A stretch of DNA of 6,194 nucleotides from JBOGXF01 sp050694275 (GTDB taxonomy: Bacteria; Actinomycetota; CADDZG01; WHSQ01). The notes under the pieces are model-generated. The model saw nothing but the letters and a program-made list of their open reading frames with translations. It had not been told where the DNA came from and ran no database searches. Numbering within the stretch: position 1 is the first letter of the stretch; every line of letters begins with the position of its first letter. Shown here piece after piece: positions 5,244 through 6,194 of the stretch. The stretch covers positions 1 through 6,194 of the forward strand of contig JBOGXF010000149.1 of the NCBI GenBank assembly GCA_050694275.1. The letters run 5' to 3'. The position numbers and the translations under genes were made by a program.

Positions 5244-6194
5244 TCAGCCGGTCAGGATCCGCTTGAGCGCCAGCAGAGCGGTCCCGATGTCCTCGGATGA
5301 CACGTCGCGGTGCGTGACCAGGCGCATCTTGGTACCCGGCATCGCCAGCGTGAGCACCCCCTCGGCCCCCAGGGCCGCGCTGACCTCCGGGGCGGTCTTC
5401 GAGAACGGGGCGAGGTCGAGATAGACCATGTTGGTCTCGACCTGGGCGAGGTCGACCCCGTCCGCGTGCAGGTCGGCGAGCCCCTCGGCAAGTCGCCGGG
5501 CATTCGCGTGATCCTCGACGAGGCGCTCCGGGCCGGTCTCGAGCGCGACGCGGGCCGCCGCCGCGATGACCCCGGCCTGGCGCATTCCCCCACCCAGCCG
5601 CTTTCGCAGGACTCGCGCCCGTGCAATCACGTCTTCTGTGGAGCAGACCATCGATCCGATCGGGGCCCCGAGACCCTTGGAAAAACAGAATGTGATGGTG
5701 TCGGCGCACGCCGCCCACTCCCGCGCGTGCACCCCCGTCGCGGCCTGCGCGTTGAAGACGCGCGCTCCGTCGAGGTGAACTGCTACGCCATCGTCCCGGC
5801 AGATCTTGGCGATGGCGCGCGCGTCTTCGATCGGGAACACCCGGCCCCCGGCCGAGTTGTGTGTGTTCTCCATCGAGACGACCGCTGTGCGCGGGTTGTG
5901 CTCGCTTCCCGGGCGGATCAGGGGCGCGATCTGGTCCGCTCCGATGACGCCGCGATTCCCCTGGATCGGGCGCGCGACGAGACCGAGATGTGCGGCAATC
6001 GAGCCGCCTTCGTAATGCAGGAAGTGCGCACCGGCCTCGCACACGACCTCGTCCCCGGGCCGGCTGAGCGCGCCGAGCGACACCTGATTGCCCATCGATC
6101 CCGTCGGCACGAACAGCCCGGCCTCCTTGCCGAGAAGGTCCGCGGCAAACTCCTGCAGGGCGTTGACCGTCGGATCGTCGCCGAACACGTCGTC
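5244..6194 (-). CDS. Low-specificity L-threonine aldolase, 5' end outside window
   Basis: A PLP-dependent fold-type I aldolase that splits L-threonine or allo-threonine into glycine and acetaldehyde. The window shows 316 residues up to the TGA at 5246-5244. The frame remains open at the right edge (DDVFGDDPTVN), and family members have roughly 25-30 more residues before this point (the LRSDTVT segment), so the GTG at 6188 is internal. Landmarks counted from the first visible residue are FVPTGSMGNQVSL (28-40), AHFLHYEGG (56-64), ENTHNSAGG (109-117), HLDGARVFNA (140-149) with the PLP-nitrogen Asp, and CFSKGLGAPIGS (170-181) with the PLP-binding lysine at 173. The C-terminal small domain ends in KMRLVTHRDVSSEDI and ALKRILTG. 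It is similar to E. coli LtaE-type enzymes, and VgtB-like or phenylserine aldolases cannot be excluded. As the first gene of the series, its glycine could feed ThiO. Confidence 0.92.
   Translation of the reverse strand, partial: DDVFGDDPTVNALQEFAADLLGKEAGLFVPTGSMGNQVSLGALSRPGDEVVCEAGAHFLHYEGGSIAAHLGLVARPIQGNRGVIGADQIAPLIRPGSEHNPRTAVVSMENTHNSAGGRVFPIEDARAIAKICRDDGVAVHLDGARVFNAQAATGVHAREWAACADTITFCFSKGLGAPIGSMVCSTEDVIARARVLRKRLGGGMRQAGVIAAAARVALETGPERLVEDHANARRLAEGLADLHADGVDLAQVETNMVYLDLAPFSKTAPEVSAALGAEGVLTLAMPGTKMRLVTHRDVSSEDIGTALLALKRILTG

Noticed and set aside
4741..6042. 433-residue open frame on the minus strand
   Set aside because: It is an out-of-frame shadow of the threonine aldolase and RsbW-like genes, very rich in Arg/Gly/Pro, with no domain match.
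6186..6188. GTG at 6188 as the start of the threonine aldolase
   Set aside because: The frame continues upstream to the window edge as DDV-F-G-DDPTVN, which is an internal conserved segment of the family.

Overview
This GC-rich window looks like a bacterial chromosome, most likely from a deep-branching Actinomycetota (for example a Thermoleophilia-like soil lineage). That placement is inferred from the thiO-thiS-thiG order, the ThiG sequence style, an RsbW-type anti-sigma kinase, the Arg/Ala-rich coding style and a PadR plus permease-prefix pair. No rRNA or marker gene is present to confirm it.

Right to left on the minus strand runs a tight seven-gene series: a low-specificity L-threonine aldolase (cut by the right edge), an RsbW-like ATP-binding protein, thiO, thiS, thiG, and two DUF72 proteins from different subfamilies. 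Gaps are 45, about 44, -4, 10, 12 and -1 nt, so the five genes from thiO onward are almost certainly one transcript. ThiO oxidises glycine to dehydroglycine and ThiS carries the sulfur. ThiG joins both with deoxyxylulose phosphate to make the thiazole half of thiamine. The threonine aldolase could supply glycine to ThiO. ThiF, ThiE and a TPP riboswitch are not in the window.

The left end holds a plus-strand pair: a PadR-type repressor overlapping a 69-residue protein that carries only the N-terminal permease-prefix (HAAS-like) module and then stops, so it is probably a remnant. The pair converges on the minus-strand operon.

The short convergent gap (774-841) is AT-rich and holds several perfect palindromes. 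It also holds a near-consensus sigma-70 promoter on the minus strand (TTGACT-N17-TATAAA) with a 12-bp palindrome in its spacer. This promoter points left, antisense to the padR pair. A hairpin followed by five Ts on the same strand lies near 126-159. Together they suggest a regulated antisense transcript covering padR and its partner.

Two other points stand out. thiO has no ATG, GTG or TTG start upstream of its FAD-binding motif. A GTTT-N15-GGGAAA element resembling a SigB/SigF-class promoter lies just upstream of the RsbW-like gene.
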